Below, one piece after another: positions 1 to 11,619 of a stretch of DNA of 64,000 nucleotides (positions are counted from its first letter, which is position 1; each line of letters opens with the position of its first letter). This DNA is from Miscanthus floridulus (Eukaryota; Streptophyta; Magnoliopsida; Poales; Poaceae), in assembly GCF_019320115.1 (NCBI RefSeq), contig NC_089583.1, positions 75,223,368 to 75,287,367 on the forward strand, read 5' to 3'. The notes under the pieces are model-generated. The model had not been told where the DNA came from and ran no database searches. It saw only the letters and a list, made by a program, of their open reading frames with translations. The position numbers were made by a program, and so were the translations under genes.

Positions 1-560
1 CATGCACCGCCGAGATGGCCATCCCCTCCTTCCTTAGATGGTTGGAATCTCTGATCACCTTCGATCAGAGAGACCATCCCTCCCACATCACGAGACTAGG
101 ATGCTACCCTGCTCATCGTCGACCCCATCGTCTGCAAGAAGCACCTTACCAAGGTGCTAATGGACGGAGGCAGCGGCCTCAATATCCTATACATCAACAC
201 CCTCGATGTCATGCACATCCCCTGATCAGAGCTCCGCCTGATGGGCTCCCCCTTCCACTGGGGTAATCCCAGGAGCATAGGCATACCCGCTCGGATGGAT
301 TGATCTACCCATCACGTTCGACAGCTGGGCCAACTTCCGCTCGGAGATCCTCACCTTCGAGGTGGTGGACTTTCTAGGGTCCTACCATGCCATCTTGGGG
401 CGGCCATGCTACGCTAAGATTCATGGCAATCCCCAACTATACCTACCTCAAGCTAAAGATGCTGGGACCAAACAGCGTCATCACCAGTGAGTAGCGCCTT
501 TTTCGCACGCCTTTGCGTGCAACCGTGAGCACTACAAGCTCGCCACTACGGTTGTCAACT
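1..560 (+). pseudogene. Tat-1 protease region (retropepsin-like), degenerate
   Basis: The protease releases mature Gag and Pol proteins from the polyprotein. In plus frames the retropepsin signature MDGGSGLNI appears near 161-190, so the aspartate and the following glycines are intact here. Upstream residues (FLRWLESLITFDQRDHP, from about 30) match the equivalent part of Tat-2 (LLWSESTITFDRTDHP). Downstream text about 300-480 (ITF, FEVVDF, AILGRPCYAKFMA-like and PNYTYLKLK-like) continues the domain. Several frameshifts and stops break it, and the protein cannot be made. The start lies outside the window. Confidence 0.8.
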
Positions 561-769
561 CGTCCTAGCTCCCATGTCTCAGGGAATCATCGGCCTCGGT
601 AGTCCTAGACTACAACAAACCAACCTCCTCGATAGCCTTCCATCTGCTCGAGGAAACCAAGGTAGTGGGAATCGACCCCACCAACCCAACCAAGATGGTT
701 CGGATCAAAACTCAGCTCCCGGCCAAATAGGAATGCGAGCTCATCGACTTCCTACGTGAAAATCATGAT

Positions 770-1560
770 GTCTTCACATGGCAGCCTTCTGACATGCCGA
801 GCATACCACGAGAGGTCACCGAGCACGCACTACACCTTATCCTAGGCTCAAAGCCCACCAAGCAATGCATGCATCGCTTCAACAATGAAAGGTGTAGGGT
901 CATAGGTGAAGAGATCGCCAAACTCCTGGTAGCTGGATTCATCAGAGAGGTATTCCACTCTGACTGGCTTGCTAATCCCATTCTTGTCAAAAAGAAGACC
1001 AGGAAGTGAAGAATGTGCGTTGATTATACTAGACTCAACAAAGCATGTCCAAAGGATCACTTTCCTTTACCGCGCATAGACCAGATAGTCGACTCCACCT
1101 CGGGTTATGAGATCCTCTCCTTTCTGGATGCCTACTCAGGCTATCACCAGATCATGATGAAAGAATTCGATCAGCTCGCAACCTCCTTCATCACCCCATA
1201 TGGTTTGTACTGCTACATGACCATGCCTTTCGACATGAAGAACGCTGGCGCCACCTACCAAAGGTGCATGCAGCAATGCTTCGCTGACTAAATCGACCCT
1301 TTCGATCAGCCTGATCAAGCCTAGCGTCTGAAACTGACAATCGCCTGTCTATGTTGATGATATAGTAGTCAAAATAGCTCAAGCTTGTGACCTGATCACA
1401 AACTTGGCCTGCAACATTCATGAACCTTCGAAGGTTCAACATCAAGCTGAATCCCAAAAAATGTGTTTTTGGGGTTTAGAAGGGGAAGCTACTTGAATAC
1501 ATCATGTCTAAGCGTGGTATCGAGGCCAACCCTGAAAAGATCATGGCCATCTCCAACATG
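770..1560 (+). pseudogene. Tat-1 reverse transcriptase, degenerate
   Basis: This is the RNA-directed DNA polymerase domain. In order: MPSIPREVTEHALHL (from 794), the VDYTRLNKACPKDHFPLPR block (about 1019-1078), FLDAYSGYHQI (1120-1150), MPFDMKNAGATYQRCM (1222-1272) and the catalytic YVDDI box at 1350-1364. The RLNKACPKD..FPLPRID block is typical of Tat rather than chromovirus RTs. A stop (TGA at about 1007) precedes the conserved block, and several frameshifts occur after 1290. It is therefore a pseudogene, although the catalytic aspartates remain. Confidence 0.9.
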
Positions 1561-2640
1561 GGCCCCATATGCAATGTCAAGGGTGTGCAAAGGCTCACTG
1601 GCTATCTGGCTGCCCTAAGCCGCTTCATCTCTTAGCTCGACGAATGGGGAATGCCACTCTACAAGCTCCTCAAAAAGACGGACACCTTTGTCTAGACCGA
1701 GGAAGCCTAGTAGGCTCTCGAAAGCCTCAAAATGTCCCTGACATCAGCCCCAATCCTCGTTGCTCCTGAATGGGGAGAACCCCTCCTTTATGTCATGGCA
1801 AGCAACCATGTCATGAGCGCCGCCTCAGTCATCGAAAGGGAGGAGCGGAGACACCAGCTCAAGGTATAGCGACCCATATAATTCGTCGGAGAGGTACTTA
1901 CCGACCCCAAGGTCTAGTAACCCCAGGTGTAGAAACTCCTATACGCCATGCTAATGGCAACTAGGAAGCTCCTACACTACTTCACCGACCATGATGTTGC
2001 GGTCATCACTTCATACCCACTCAGAGACATCATCTGCAACCGCGACGCCGTAGGACAAATCTCCAAGTGGGCACTCAAACTCATGGGCCATGACATCAAT
2101 TATACCCCGCGCACCACTATTAAGTCTTAGGCTCTCGTGCATTTTGTCGCCGAATGGATGGGGGTCCAGCTACCGACCTCGGACGTCACCCACGAGTACT
2201 GGACAATATACTTCAATAGGTCCGTAATGGTGCCCAGCTCAGGGGCTAGAGTGGTTCAAATCTCCCTAGATGAGAGTAGACTTTCGCTACGCCATTTGCC
2301 TCCATTTTTAGCCTCAAACAATGCCATGGAATACGAGGCCCTTATCAATGGACTACTGCATCTCCATTGGGCTTAGTGCTACGTGACTCTACGTTCGTAG
2401 TGACTCAGAACTGGTCAGTTGATCAGGTCATGAAGGAGTGCTCCTACAAAAGCCCCCTCATGATAGCATACTACCAAGAGGTGCACTAAGCTCGAGGACA
2501 AATTCCAGTGGATCGAACTGCATCATGTCCCTCGAAGGGACAACGATGCCACCGATTTCCTTGCAAAATTGGCTACCAGACAGGATCCATCCCTGAGTGG
2601 GGTCTTCATCAATGATGTCCATGAGCCATCTACCTACATC
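1560..2640 (+). pseudogene. Tat-1 RNase H region, degenerate
   Basis: RNase H removes the RNA strand during reverse transcription. The RT-RNase H connection is seen at 1560-2130 (ALSRFIS-like, then a HYFTDHDVAVITSYPLRDI block at about 1978-2034). The RNase H core follows at 2137-2376 with WTIYFNRS and NNAMEYEALINGL, and ends near 2560-2600 with DNDATDFLAKLA-like text. The first catalytic aspartate of the family (YFDGS) is an asparagine here (YFNRS); Tat-2 has the same change. Several in-frame stops are present. Confidence 0.85.
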
Positions 2641-2859
2641 CTAGAAAGTCTGATCTAGACACACCCTAATGCCCAGCTAGCACTTAGGGGCTCCGATCCT
2701 AGTACCTCTATGACGACATCACCCACGAACGTCGCCGTATTGGCGCTCAATCAAGCCAACTGGCAAGTACCAGCTACTCGCCTACCTCCTCGAGGAGGTT
2801 CTCCCGCCCGAAAGGACTAAAGCCCAATGGATTGCTTGACGTGCCAAGACCTTTGTCAT

Positions 2860-4015
2860 GCTCAGGTAACAAGCTCTACAAATGGAGTCCATCAGGGGTA
2901 CTCATGAAGTGTATCCCCACCAACTAGGGGAGGCAGCTCCTCCTCGAGGTCCATGCTAGGATTTGCGGACATCACATGGCCCCAAGGTCATTGGTCAAAA
3001 AAGCCTTTCGCGAAGGCTTTTACTAGCCCACCACTGCTGCGAGATGCAGAGGAGGTCATCCACAGGTGTGAAGGATGCCTAGTTCTACGCTCGGCAAATC
3101 CATTTGCTGGCACAGGAGCTCCAAACCATCCCCATTACCTAGCCATTCGTGGTCTGGGGCCACGACATGGTGGGACCCCTCAAAAAGGGCCCAGGCTAGT
3201 TTCACTCACCTACTCATAGCAGTCGACAAGTTCACCAAGTGGATAGAGGCCAAGCCCATCACCAACATCCGCTCGGAGGAGGCGGTCAAATTCTTCCTTG
3301 ACATCATCTACCAGTTCAGGTGTTCCTAACTGTATCATCAATGATCACGGGACTAACTTCATCGGGAAGAAGTTCCTAGACTTTAGCAATGGATACGACA
3401 TTAGGATTCAACTGGGCTTCGGTCGAACATCCACGAACTAACGGTTAGGTCGAACGCGCCAATGGCATGGTCCTCCAGGGACTTAAGTCTCGCATCTTCG
3501 ACCGACTTCAACAAGTACACCAGGGTGATGGGTTGTAGAGGTCCTAGCAATCCTCTGGAGCCTAAGGATGACCCCAAACCTATCCGTAGGGTTCACACCC
3601 TTCTTCCTGGCTTACGGAGCTGAGGCAATATTACCCTCCGACCTTGACCATGACGCCCCAAGAGTGAAGGCTTTCGACCATGACCGAGCCACAGGAGGCT
3701 CAACAAGACACAGTCGACCTGCTCGAAGAGGCTCATGAGATGACCGTCATCCACTCCGCTCGCTACCAATAAACCCTTCAGTAGGTACCATGAAAGGAAG
3801 ATCAGAGGGAGGATACTCGAAGTTGATGATCTCATACTCCGGAGGACCCAATCGATGAAGGAAAAACACAAACTCTCTCCACCATGGGAAGGGCCCTATA
3901 CGGTGACCGAAGTAGTCCGACCGGGCACCTACCGACTGGAGGACAACAACGACAATGTTCTCACCAACACTTGGAACATTGAACAGCTATGTCATTTTCC
4001 CCTAAATTTGGTCTA
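2860..4015 (+). pseudogene. Tat-1 integrase, degenerate
   Basis: Integrase inserts the cDNA into the genome. An HHCC-type N-terminal part is visible (EEVIHRCEGC, about 3049-3080). The core follows with VDKFTKWIEAKP (first D, about 3222-3257), INDHGTNFIGKKF (second D, about 3335-3373) and a VERANG block around 3450 that is broken by a TAG. C-terminal residues include GFTPFFLAYGAEAILPSD (3589-3640), then GPYTVTEVVRPGTYRLEDN and NIEQLCHFPLN, ending at a TAA at 4013-4015. The pol stop lies at the same point relative to the protein as in Tat-2. Multiple stops and frameshifts make it non-functional. Confidence 0.88.
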
Positions 4016-4490
4016 ACCGCTTTTTAGCTAACACAAGCTCCTGTAAAAGCGCCCTAGCCCAAACACTTTTAGCCTAGGGCACTCGGGGGCTTCATAAGGA
4101 TATAATATCGAATATTACCTCTCTTTTCCTTACTATCACATGATAAACAACTTTGTCCACGAACGAAAGCACATTACATCCCTTTGATTACCCTACATGA
4201 CTCTATTCTTACTCCCAATCGAACGCACCCCTGCCACGACCTACGGTTACAAGTAGCCGAGCCCTACGAGCCACGCCTAGGCTCTTAACAGCTGCGGCCT
4301 ACAGAACTAACGAGCAGGTGAGAGAGAGAAAAGGATAAAAATGAAAGTCATTCTAGGATAAAAACAAGGAACGGATATCAGTGGTGCTGTCACAAAAGTA
4401 GTACTGATGTATTCATTGATACAAAAAACTATTCACATGAGGTCTCACCCACAAACTCAACTATTACATTTTCTACTACTACAAATACTA
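4016..4490. other. Tat-1 spacer after pol
   Basis: Non-coding. It starts with a purine-rich tract (CTCGGGGGCTTCATAAGG at about 4082), resembling a polypurine tract although the 3' LTR is 3 kb away. Bases 4400-4460 are clearly homologous to the reverse complement of Tat-2 at about 30225-30280. No reading frame is supported. Confidence 0.6.
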
Positions 4491-5110
4491 CTACAGGCCG
4501 CTCAATGACATGGCCTGAATGCCAAAGGAGAAACCATGACATGCTATGTCGGACATAACCACAACCGCTGGAACCCCGCCCGGTTCCGCTCCCTCATATT
4601 CGGTGAGCGCAACGGGTACCTCAAGGGATCCACCCGGTTCCGCTCCCTCGACTTCGGCGAGCGTAATGGGTACCTCAAGGGACCCGCTCAGTTCCGCTCC
4701 CTCAACTTCAGTGAAGCACAACGGGTACCTCAAGGGCATCGCACCCATAGATGCTCAGCAGAAGAACATGGAGCTCCTGACCTTCTCATGTAGTCAAGGC
4801 AGCTCCTGGGTAGGGGTGCCGCTCCCAAGGTATGGCCGCCATAGCAGGAAGATATCTCATCAAACTTTATGAACTGGCCAACCTGAGCAGCTATAGACGC
4901 GGAACCCTCCACTAGCATGATCTTAAGCAACTTCCCCTCCGACAAAGCTTGCCCGGTGAAGATCCATCAAAGAAAATCCACACACGGCTCTATCTCGAAA
5001 AAGGCCCTACAGATCAATCCAGCATCGCCCGTGGCAGTCTTCAGTTTGACATCACGCTTCAGGTTAATGAAAGGATCTATAAGTCCTCCCCCTCGCTCAC
5101 CCCCTCTCTC
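4491..5110 (-). pseudogene. Tat-1 small antisense ORF remnant (aORF2)
   Basis: On the minus strand, antisense to pol, the region reads through ...EGKLLKIMLVEGSASIAAQVG, then QFIKFDEI and GGHTLG. Tat-2 has the matching protein on its own antisense strand (29690-30075: VGKPPRTMPMGGFTLVAAQVG, FIKFDEM, GGHTLVG). The order and antisense placement are therefore conserved between two elements. The C-terminal part includes three 18-residue repeats encoded by 54-bp tandem repeats. The function is not recognised. It could be a relic of the large antisense gene family or a separate accessory ORF. Confidence 0.55.
4570..4735. repeat. 54-bp tandem repeat, three copies
   Basis: Three successive units contain CGGTTCCGCTCCCTC and GGGTACCTCAAGGG at a 54-bp period. 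On the minus strand each unit reads about 18 residues ([18 protein letters not shown]), so the period keeps the frame. The array lies inside the antisense ORF remnant. Confidence 0.8.
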
Positions 5111-6350
5111 ACTTAGGAACCGCCACGACATACAGGCACTCTCAGTGAGAAAGGAGGAGAAACAATAGTGGAAGAATAGGCAAAGGACTGCAATGGAGAG
5201 CCCTCTCCCTCCCCCTATTTAATGAAGAAACACGGTAGCCGAAGAAGGGTGAAAGATTAGATCGAAAAAAACTCTCCCCTTCCCCCATTCAATGTGGATG
5301 GGAAACGACGAGACACGCCCTGACCGAAGGGATGCACATTGACCGATGGAACGATGCCGGGTTAGACGGAACACCGTTTGGCAAGACGAAATGTGGCCTG
5401 GGTATGGCCCACCACTATCACACGACCGAGCGCGAAAACTGAAGCGTCACCACACGTAGGCAACTCTCCGCATCCCTAGGCGGGACTTGGAAAAACCCAA
5501 AATAGGATCTCCGCCGGGAGAGACCATTAGGCTTCCCAAGTCGATCGAACGGCTCAGAAAGACACACCAAGACATAGGTAGGAAGCAAAGGGATGCCCCA
5601 TGTAGGCCATGCCAACTCCGTCATGAATGACGAGCATGGGTCCCGGTCGGACACTTCTGACTGAAGCTCTCCAAACCCCATCACTCAAGTCACCAAGGTG
5701 AACACTACCAACCCCCTCTATTTTCTTTATTCAAATCATTTTCATACATCCATATGTGCATTCATCCCATATGCCCATGCCTCCCGGACGATTCGGGCCC
5801 TGAACCGCCTAGGGGCTCGGGAACTAAGCATCGCATGTACAGCGAAATGCATCACAATGCTCCATGTTGCATCACAAAGCGGCGGTTGCCTCATTCAACA
5901 TGAGCAACCAACAGAGCTAGGGGAGAAAAATGTAGATGAGCCCCATGCGGCCCTCGCCCGGTCTGGCAGACTGGTTCATCTCAACCTTCTTGTTCGATCC
6001 TAAACCTCTTGCCAAGCCCATAGAATCTCCATCGAGGGGAGGCCGTTAGGCCACCAGGGTCGGTCTCCGGAATGACCCAGACATCTACTGGGTTGCAGGT
6101 AAAGAAGTAGTGGAATGCCACAAGAGGGCTATGTCGACCCTGTCATGAATGACTAGACCTGGATTCCACTCGATCATACCCGTTAGCGAACTCACTGAGT
6201 GCGTCACTCGAGCCCAAGCGATCAAGGACAAGCAACAGAACTCAGCCCCTCCAGTTGTGAGGAACTAAGGATGAGGTAACGCACACCACTCACACCGACC
6301 CCCACTAAAGCCCAACAGGGCTTGGGGGCTCAAGACACTAAAACATTGGG
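5111..6350. other. Tat-1 non-coding 3' region with dispersed motif copies
   Basis: No supported gene. On the minus strand about 5203-5225 reads ATTAAATAGGGGGAGGGAGA, a TATA-like tract lying upstream of the antisense ORF remnant. Tat-2 has the same tract (about 29473-29495) upstream of its counterpart. Two copies of a roughly 55-bp motif (about 5505-5560 and 6005-6060: ATCTCC, GGGGAGAGACC/GGGGAGGCC) are shared with at least four copies in Tat-2 in opposite window orientation. A polypurine-like tract with CCTAGGGGCTCGGGAA lies at about 5807. Confidence 0.55.
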
Positions 6351-6384
6351 TCTGTGACCCCAAACTCACCCCTTCTGACTGCAC

Positions 6385-6575
6385 TCCAAACACCTAGGTC
6401 TAGTGACCCCGATCTCACCCCATCTAGCTATGCTTTCGACTGTGTTCCAAGCACCTGGGTCTGCGACCCCGAACTCGCCCCTTCTGACTACGCTCCAAAC
6501 ACCTGGATCTATGACCCCGATCTTGCCCCATCCGGCTATGCTTTCGACTGCGCTCCAAAACACCTAGGTCCATGA
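6385..6575. repeat. Higher-order tandem repeat (61 + 48 bp)
   Basis: CACCTRGGTCT-like starts recur at about 6391, 6452, 6500 and 6561. Spacings of 61, 48 and 61 bp give a 109-bp higher-order unit containing GACCCCGATCTYRCCCCATC and TATGCTTTCGACTG. Reading frames across it are by-products of the repeat. Confidence 0.75.
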
Positions 6576-6599
6576 CCCTAATCCCACCCCATGACCCCA

Positions 6600-6865
6600 A
6601 CTCACCTGATCCTATGGCGCACATCGACGCTAGGATCAGTGAGCTCTGTCTCATCCAAACTAACTCCAACTCACCCAATCTCGGTGGCACGCATCGACGC
6701 TAGGATCAGTGAGCTCTGTCTCATCCAAACTGACTCACTCGCTTGAACCATCGGCTGTGCAATGATGCTAGGATCAGTAAGCTCTATCTCGTCCAAACTA
6801 ACTTCCTCGCTCGATCCCACGGCGCGCACTGACGCTAGGATCAGTGAGTCTGGTCTCAAATCTCT
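6600..6865. repeat. About 70-bp tandem repeat, four copies
   Basis: GCTAGGATCAGTGAGCTCTG recurs at about 6629, 6699, 6767 and 6834 (spacing 70, 68, 67 bp), each followed by a TCATCCAAACT-like stretch. It lies in the untranslated part between the antisense ORF remnant and the 3' LTR. Confidence 0.85.
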
Positions 6866-6939
6866 CAACAAACTAAAACACCTCGGCTACACAACGACGC
6901 CTTGGTTGAACAAACTCTATCCCAACTAAAAACGCACAT

Positions 6940-7197
6940 GCACGGCCGCTATAGAACACCCCCCATATGGTTCTACCCGAACCGCTTGGGGGCTACACCC
7001 GCGGGTGCGCTTGCGGGCACCCGCCGATAAAATGGAAACCTCCCCCACTGACAACACAGAAAATCCCCTAAACAGTTCTACTCGAATCGGCCGAGGGCTT
7101 GAGGGCTACCCCCGCGGGTGCGCTCACGCGCACCTGCCATCAAAAATAAAATCCCTCGGATGATTCTGCCCGAATTGCCCGGGGGCTCGGGGGCTTC
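6940..7197 (+). repeat. Polypurine-tract repeats before the Tat-1 3' LTR
   Basis: Three units contain GAAYYG..GGGGGCT purine tracts (about 6979, 7085 and 7170-7197) and CCCGCGGGTGCGCT. The last one, ending GGGCTCGGGGGCTTC, abuts the inferred LTR start and is the likely primer for plus-strand DNA synthesis. Tat-2 has the same arrangement (18143-18460). Confidence 0.65.
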
Positions 7198-7719
7198 TAT
7201 CAGGTTCATAAACCTGAGGTCCCTTGGGGACCAGCTTCCATGCCAATGCTTGGCCCAAGAAGACAGCACACAACTCATGGCCTGACCCAAGGGTCTAAAA
7301 CAATAGGCCGAAAGGGCGGTCCAGTCACCAACCGAAAGGTCTGGCTGAAGAAGAACAGCGCCTGCTCATCGACTACTTTGGGCCACCTCTCCGACAGGAG
7401 CGCTCGCTTCGGACTCTAGCCGCCTCCGGATGGCCTCTCCGATCAGAAGGCCTAGCCCAAGTGCTACTTCTGACTCTGACCCCGTGTCTTTGACCAGGGT
7501 TCGCAGAAACCTTGCTCACCGCTCTTCTCCGACTGGTGCGACCAGGGCTGACTGGGGCCATCCGATAAGGGATGCCCGCTCGGAAGGAACCAGGGGACGA
7601 ACGGAGAAAGCAAGCCAGGGCACACAAGTCAAACCATGATACTAGGGACCATACCCTATACACCTACAGGAATAGTACTCTGCAACCGCCCTGTCACAAA
7701 TAGTATTGTAGGCGCCGAC

Positions 7720-10700
7720 TGTGGCAGAACCTCCAAAATTATAGGGCCCACATGCACCTGTCACTATCCGACGACCTTTGACATCTATGCATATGTTTCT
7801 AGTAACTTAAGAAGACTATTGGGTGTCCTCGGGGAACCCCAAATCATCCATGATTTTCGAGCAGGATCACATTACAGAGTCATTGCAGTATTACAATATT
7901 TATTCAAATATCGACACCAGAGTAAAAACAGCAGAAGTCTTACAATAACATAATTTACAAAATAGTAGTTTCAAACCTCACAACTAAGTTCGATGATTAT
8001 TACAAAACGAAATAGTAGAGTGGCATTATAATATAATACAAAACACACAATGAAACTGCCCTTGCCCAAGGGCCACATATTTACTTCTCATTGTCAGATT
8101 GAACAATAGTCATGCAGCACTGATCCAAAATAGATTTGCTCATGAGGCTCAGCCTACAACAATGGTCAACGAACCCTGAGTACAAAAGTACTCAACAAGA
8201 CTTAACCGAAATAAAACTAAGAAGACTTAGGAATGCAGGATCAGGGATTCAAGGTATGGCTTTAGCAATAATCAAAGTTATTTTGCGTAAAAGCTCTTTA
8301 ATAAAAAAGATTCTTTAATTCGACATTTAAAACTTCATAAAATCATATACAAAGCTGACACGATTAGTATGGAGATCATGAAACTTCATATCCAACACTT
8401 TCTCAAACCAGCCTCAAGTTCTAGTTATTAATACTACGATGATGAACAGTGAGTTGAGTCTCTATAACCAAGGAGCAACGATGATTCGAACCGATTATAA
8501 ACCCAGCTAGGGGATTCCAGACCACACGACATATGCAGGTCCCCGACCTACATATACCAACCTACTCTCGGATCCTCTAAAATAGGAACAGGTCCGCGCC
8601 ACCTGGGAATACAGTACTCCACCATTCCAGCCCATGGCCACATGGGTACATGCTACTCTCGCCATCTCTCCACTCCCAGTGCACGAGTAGCCATTCTCAT
8701 AATAGAATAGCCGAGTTAAGGCTTATCAGAGTATGTGGTTAGTACTACAAAGTCTCACCTCATGCAATTCAACAATGGACGGACCTTAATCGACACAGGC
8801 GGAACAAAGCCGCGCACAAGACCTCCATGTCTTGTGGCTCTCACACACCGAGTCTGCCCGATCTAGATTTATTACTCCCCATGCTCATATTTTATGATTA
8901 CATAGTAACCAAAGATCCATTTAAAATTCTTAGGTGACAGGTAATCACCCCGACTAAGCATGACTAAGCATATCTAGACATTTACGAATAAAACAGGTAA
9001 TCAAGGTAGATATGGAAAAACAATGTTGGTAATGCACCAATTAGGCTTTTACTTAACTCTTAATCACTTAATGCAGTATAGAAAAGCAAAAGCAAAATTA
9101 ATTTGTAAAACACAAGGTAGGGTTGTATGCATCCGGGGCTTGCCTTCATTGATGGAAAAGTCCAATTCCTACGACGTTCCACAAGTATTTGATCCGACCT
9201 CAACAGACGGACTAACTTCCTCAGCAACTTGATTAACTACCACGTGTTCACCTTCGTTCACTACACGTAGTAACAATGCCATGTTTAACATGATGCGGAA
9301 TACGAAACATGATGCTTGATGATGGATGCAAAAGTTAACAACTGGAATACAACTTTCCTTTGCGGTACAGTTACAAGTCAAACTAACTAAACATTTCTAG
9401 AATACTAACATCAATTGCCAAAGATCATTACCAACTAATGACCCAAGGACATCACTCAATCAAAAATTCAAACAAAACCTAAATCACTAAAGGTTACTAT
9501 TTGCTTTTATGAATTAATTAATTAATTAAGAATTATGAAATAAATCAACTTGTTCCAATTGACCTCAATTTTTTTTAAATGTTCATTACATGATAAGTAA
9601 GTGGCAAAACAAATTTCATAATTTTTGGATAATTAAATAAGCCTAGAAAAATCATGGAAATCCATTTATTAATAAATTGAGCAATTTTCATCACATTCAA
9701 AAAGTGCTGAAAAATAACATTTCATATTTTTCTTAAATAATATACATCACAGAGAGGTCACACAAAATTTTTCATAATTTTAGGCACTATTCATTCAATT
9801 ATGAAAATAGAAAAATCCATTTTGAACTACACAGTCACTAACATCCCGACCCCACATGTCATCTTCAACCTCAGGCTTTGACTCCAGCGACACGCGCGCT
9901 GACTGGCGATATCTCGCCGATGGCAAGACCAATAGTGATGACCAAGGTACCAAAACACTACCCTCGACTAGGCGCATCGATTTGGGGCACATGCTGGACT
10001 AGCTACGGACTGGACCGAGCACTACGCCGGCCATGGCGGCCACGACAGCGTGGCTACGCTACGCTGGCGACATGAGACTTGTAAAGCTTAAACAGATGGT
10101 CCAGGAAGCATCAGCAGCTCACCCTAAATGCGATTGAGTAGAGCACAAGGCCGGAGGAGCACTGGAGACGCTGTTCGACGGTCATAGCGGTCACGGTAGA
10201 GCAAGCAACGACGATGGTGGCGCTCCGGTGGCTGTGGTGGACAATTTGATCAAGCATCAAGGTACAAAGCACCACGGCATCGTGGCAAAACTGAATCATA
10301 GCTCAGCAAGGATAGAGACTCACCACAACGCGCTGACCACGACGAAACAAGATCGCGGGTGAGGTTGCCGGCCGTGAGGAAGAAGGGCGTGGACAGCGAG
10401 TTCCCGACGAAGTCAAGCGACAAAAACAGGTTTGTTGGGCGCGCAAGTTGCAGGCGGAGCTGTGATAAGCTTTTTCAGCGGCAGGAGTGCGCTAAAGTGA
10501 CGGTGAGAACTCACCGGAGTTATGGCCGTGGCGTCGGGAAAATAGAGCAAGAGAGCGAGAACGAACGGCGACGGCCAAGGCTAAATAGCGTGGCTCAGAA
10601 GCGCAAGGAAGCTGCGCTGTGGCCTTCACCACGCCAGCGTGACACCAAAGACGGCCACGACCGCCCCTGGAAGCAAACCGAAGGTCGCCGGTGGTGTAGC

Positions 10701-11268
10701 TTAGGCGGTGAACACTGTTCACAAAATTTACAAAATTGCCCTTCGTTTTCAAATTCAAATTACTCCCAAATTTGTGTAAGAACTCAAAAATCTCCAAAAA
10801 TAAAAGTTGTTCAAAATTCAAAGTTCTACAACTTTTCTTTTATAACCAACCCCAAATTCGGTCTATATTTTGAAATGAACTTTTGAATTCAAATAAGTGA
10901 CATTTAACGAATTACGCCTTTTCGTATTACTCCAAATTTTTCATAACAACTTTGAAAACTCCAAAAACAAACTTTGTATAACTTGACAAGCTCTGCACTT
11001 TTGCTTTTGGGCTCAACCCCAAAATATGCTTAGATTTTGAAATGAGTTTTTAGGGTAGGATTTTAATACTGAAAATCTGGGTTTTCTGAAAAAATTCAAA
11101 TCCAAACCAAATTTTGAACTTGATTCAAACAATTCAATTCAACACTCATAACACAAATGTAAACTTGTTTTAGTGAATGCATATCAAAGTTTGCAATATG
11201 ACCAAATGCCTTGCAATGCATATGATGACATGTCCTGTTTTTAATATTTAAACACCCGGGGTGTTACA
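7720..11268 (-). mobile_element. Solo LTR, Tekay/Del-like, in the Tat-1 LTR
   Basis: Flanked by the 5-bp duplication CCGAC (7715-7719 and 11269-11273). Read on the minus strand it starts TGTAACACC and ends GGTTCTGCCACA, the form seen in the other long LTRs here. It contains the CTGAGTAC/GTACTC hairpin (about 8170-8200) and the GGTGATTACCTGTCACC motif (about 8930-8960) in the same order as the Tekay LTR at 48449-53143. About 9840-10720 is GC-rich and holds spurious long frames. No internal domain or second LTR is present, so it is a solo LTR of 3549 bp left by recombination. Confidence 0.8.
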
Positions 11269-11610
11269 CCGACATTTCCTTCTACAGTATTGTGGGCGCC
11301 GGTAACTCCCATACGGTAAGGCCCCCCACATGCCTCTAGACATCGATAGTGTTATGGGCGTCGAGATTTACCATACCAGGTGAACATGGTGAGACTCCTC
11401 ACGTGCCTCTAAGCATCAACAGTATTTGCAGGTACCAACATCTACCATTTCTAAAGAAGGCAACGCAACCTCCCATGTGCATCTGACATTCTACAGTAAT
11501 ATCAATAGTGTTGTAGGCGCCTACCATTATCTTGTACCCGCTGGCGTGGGCAACGGGACCCAATAGCATATGCACCCTCACCCTCTCACTTGTAAAGCCA
11601 CCCCCTTTAT

Positions 11611-11619
11611 CTATAAAAG
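11611..11619 (+). promoter_or_regulatory. TATA box of the Tat-1 LTR
   Basis: CTATAAAAGG about 410 bp before the LTR end, in the sense orientation of the element. Tat-2 has CTATAAAAGGG in its 5' LTR (minus strand, about 37181-37189), at a comparable position. Confidence 0.7.

Noticed and set aside
6354..6690. Overlapping frames on both strands in Tat-1
   Set aside because: By-products of the 109-bp and 70-bp tandem repeats.
10359..10886. 175-codon plus-strand open frame
   Set aside because: It is in the GC-rich core of the 7720-11268 solo LTR, crosses into AT-rich LTR sequence and has no domain or counterpart in the other LTRs.
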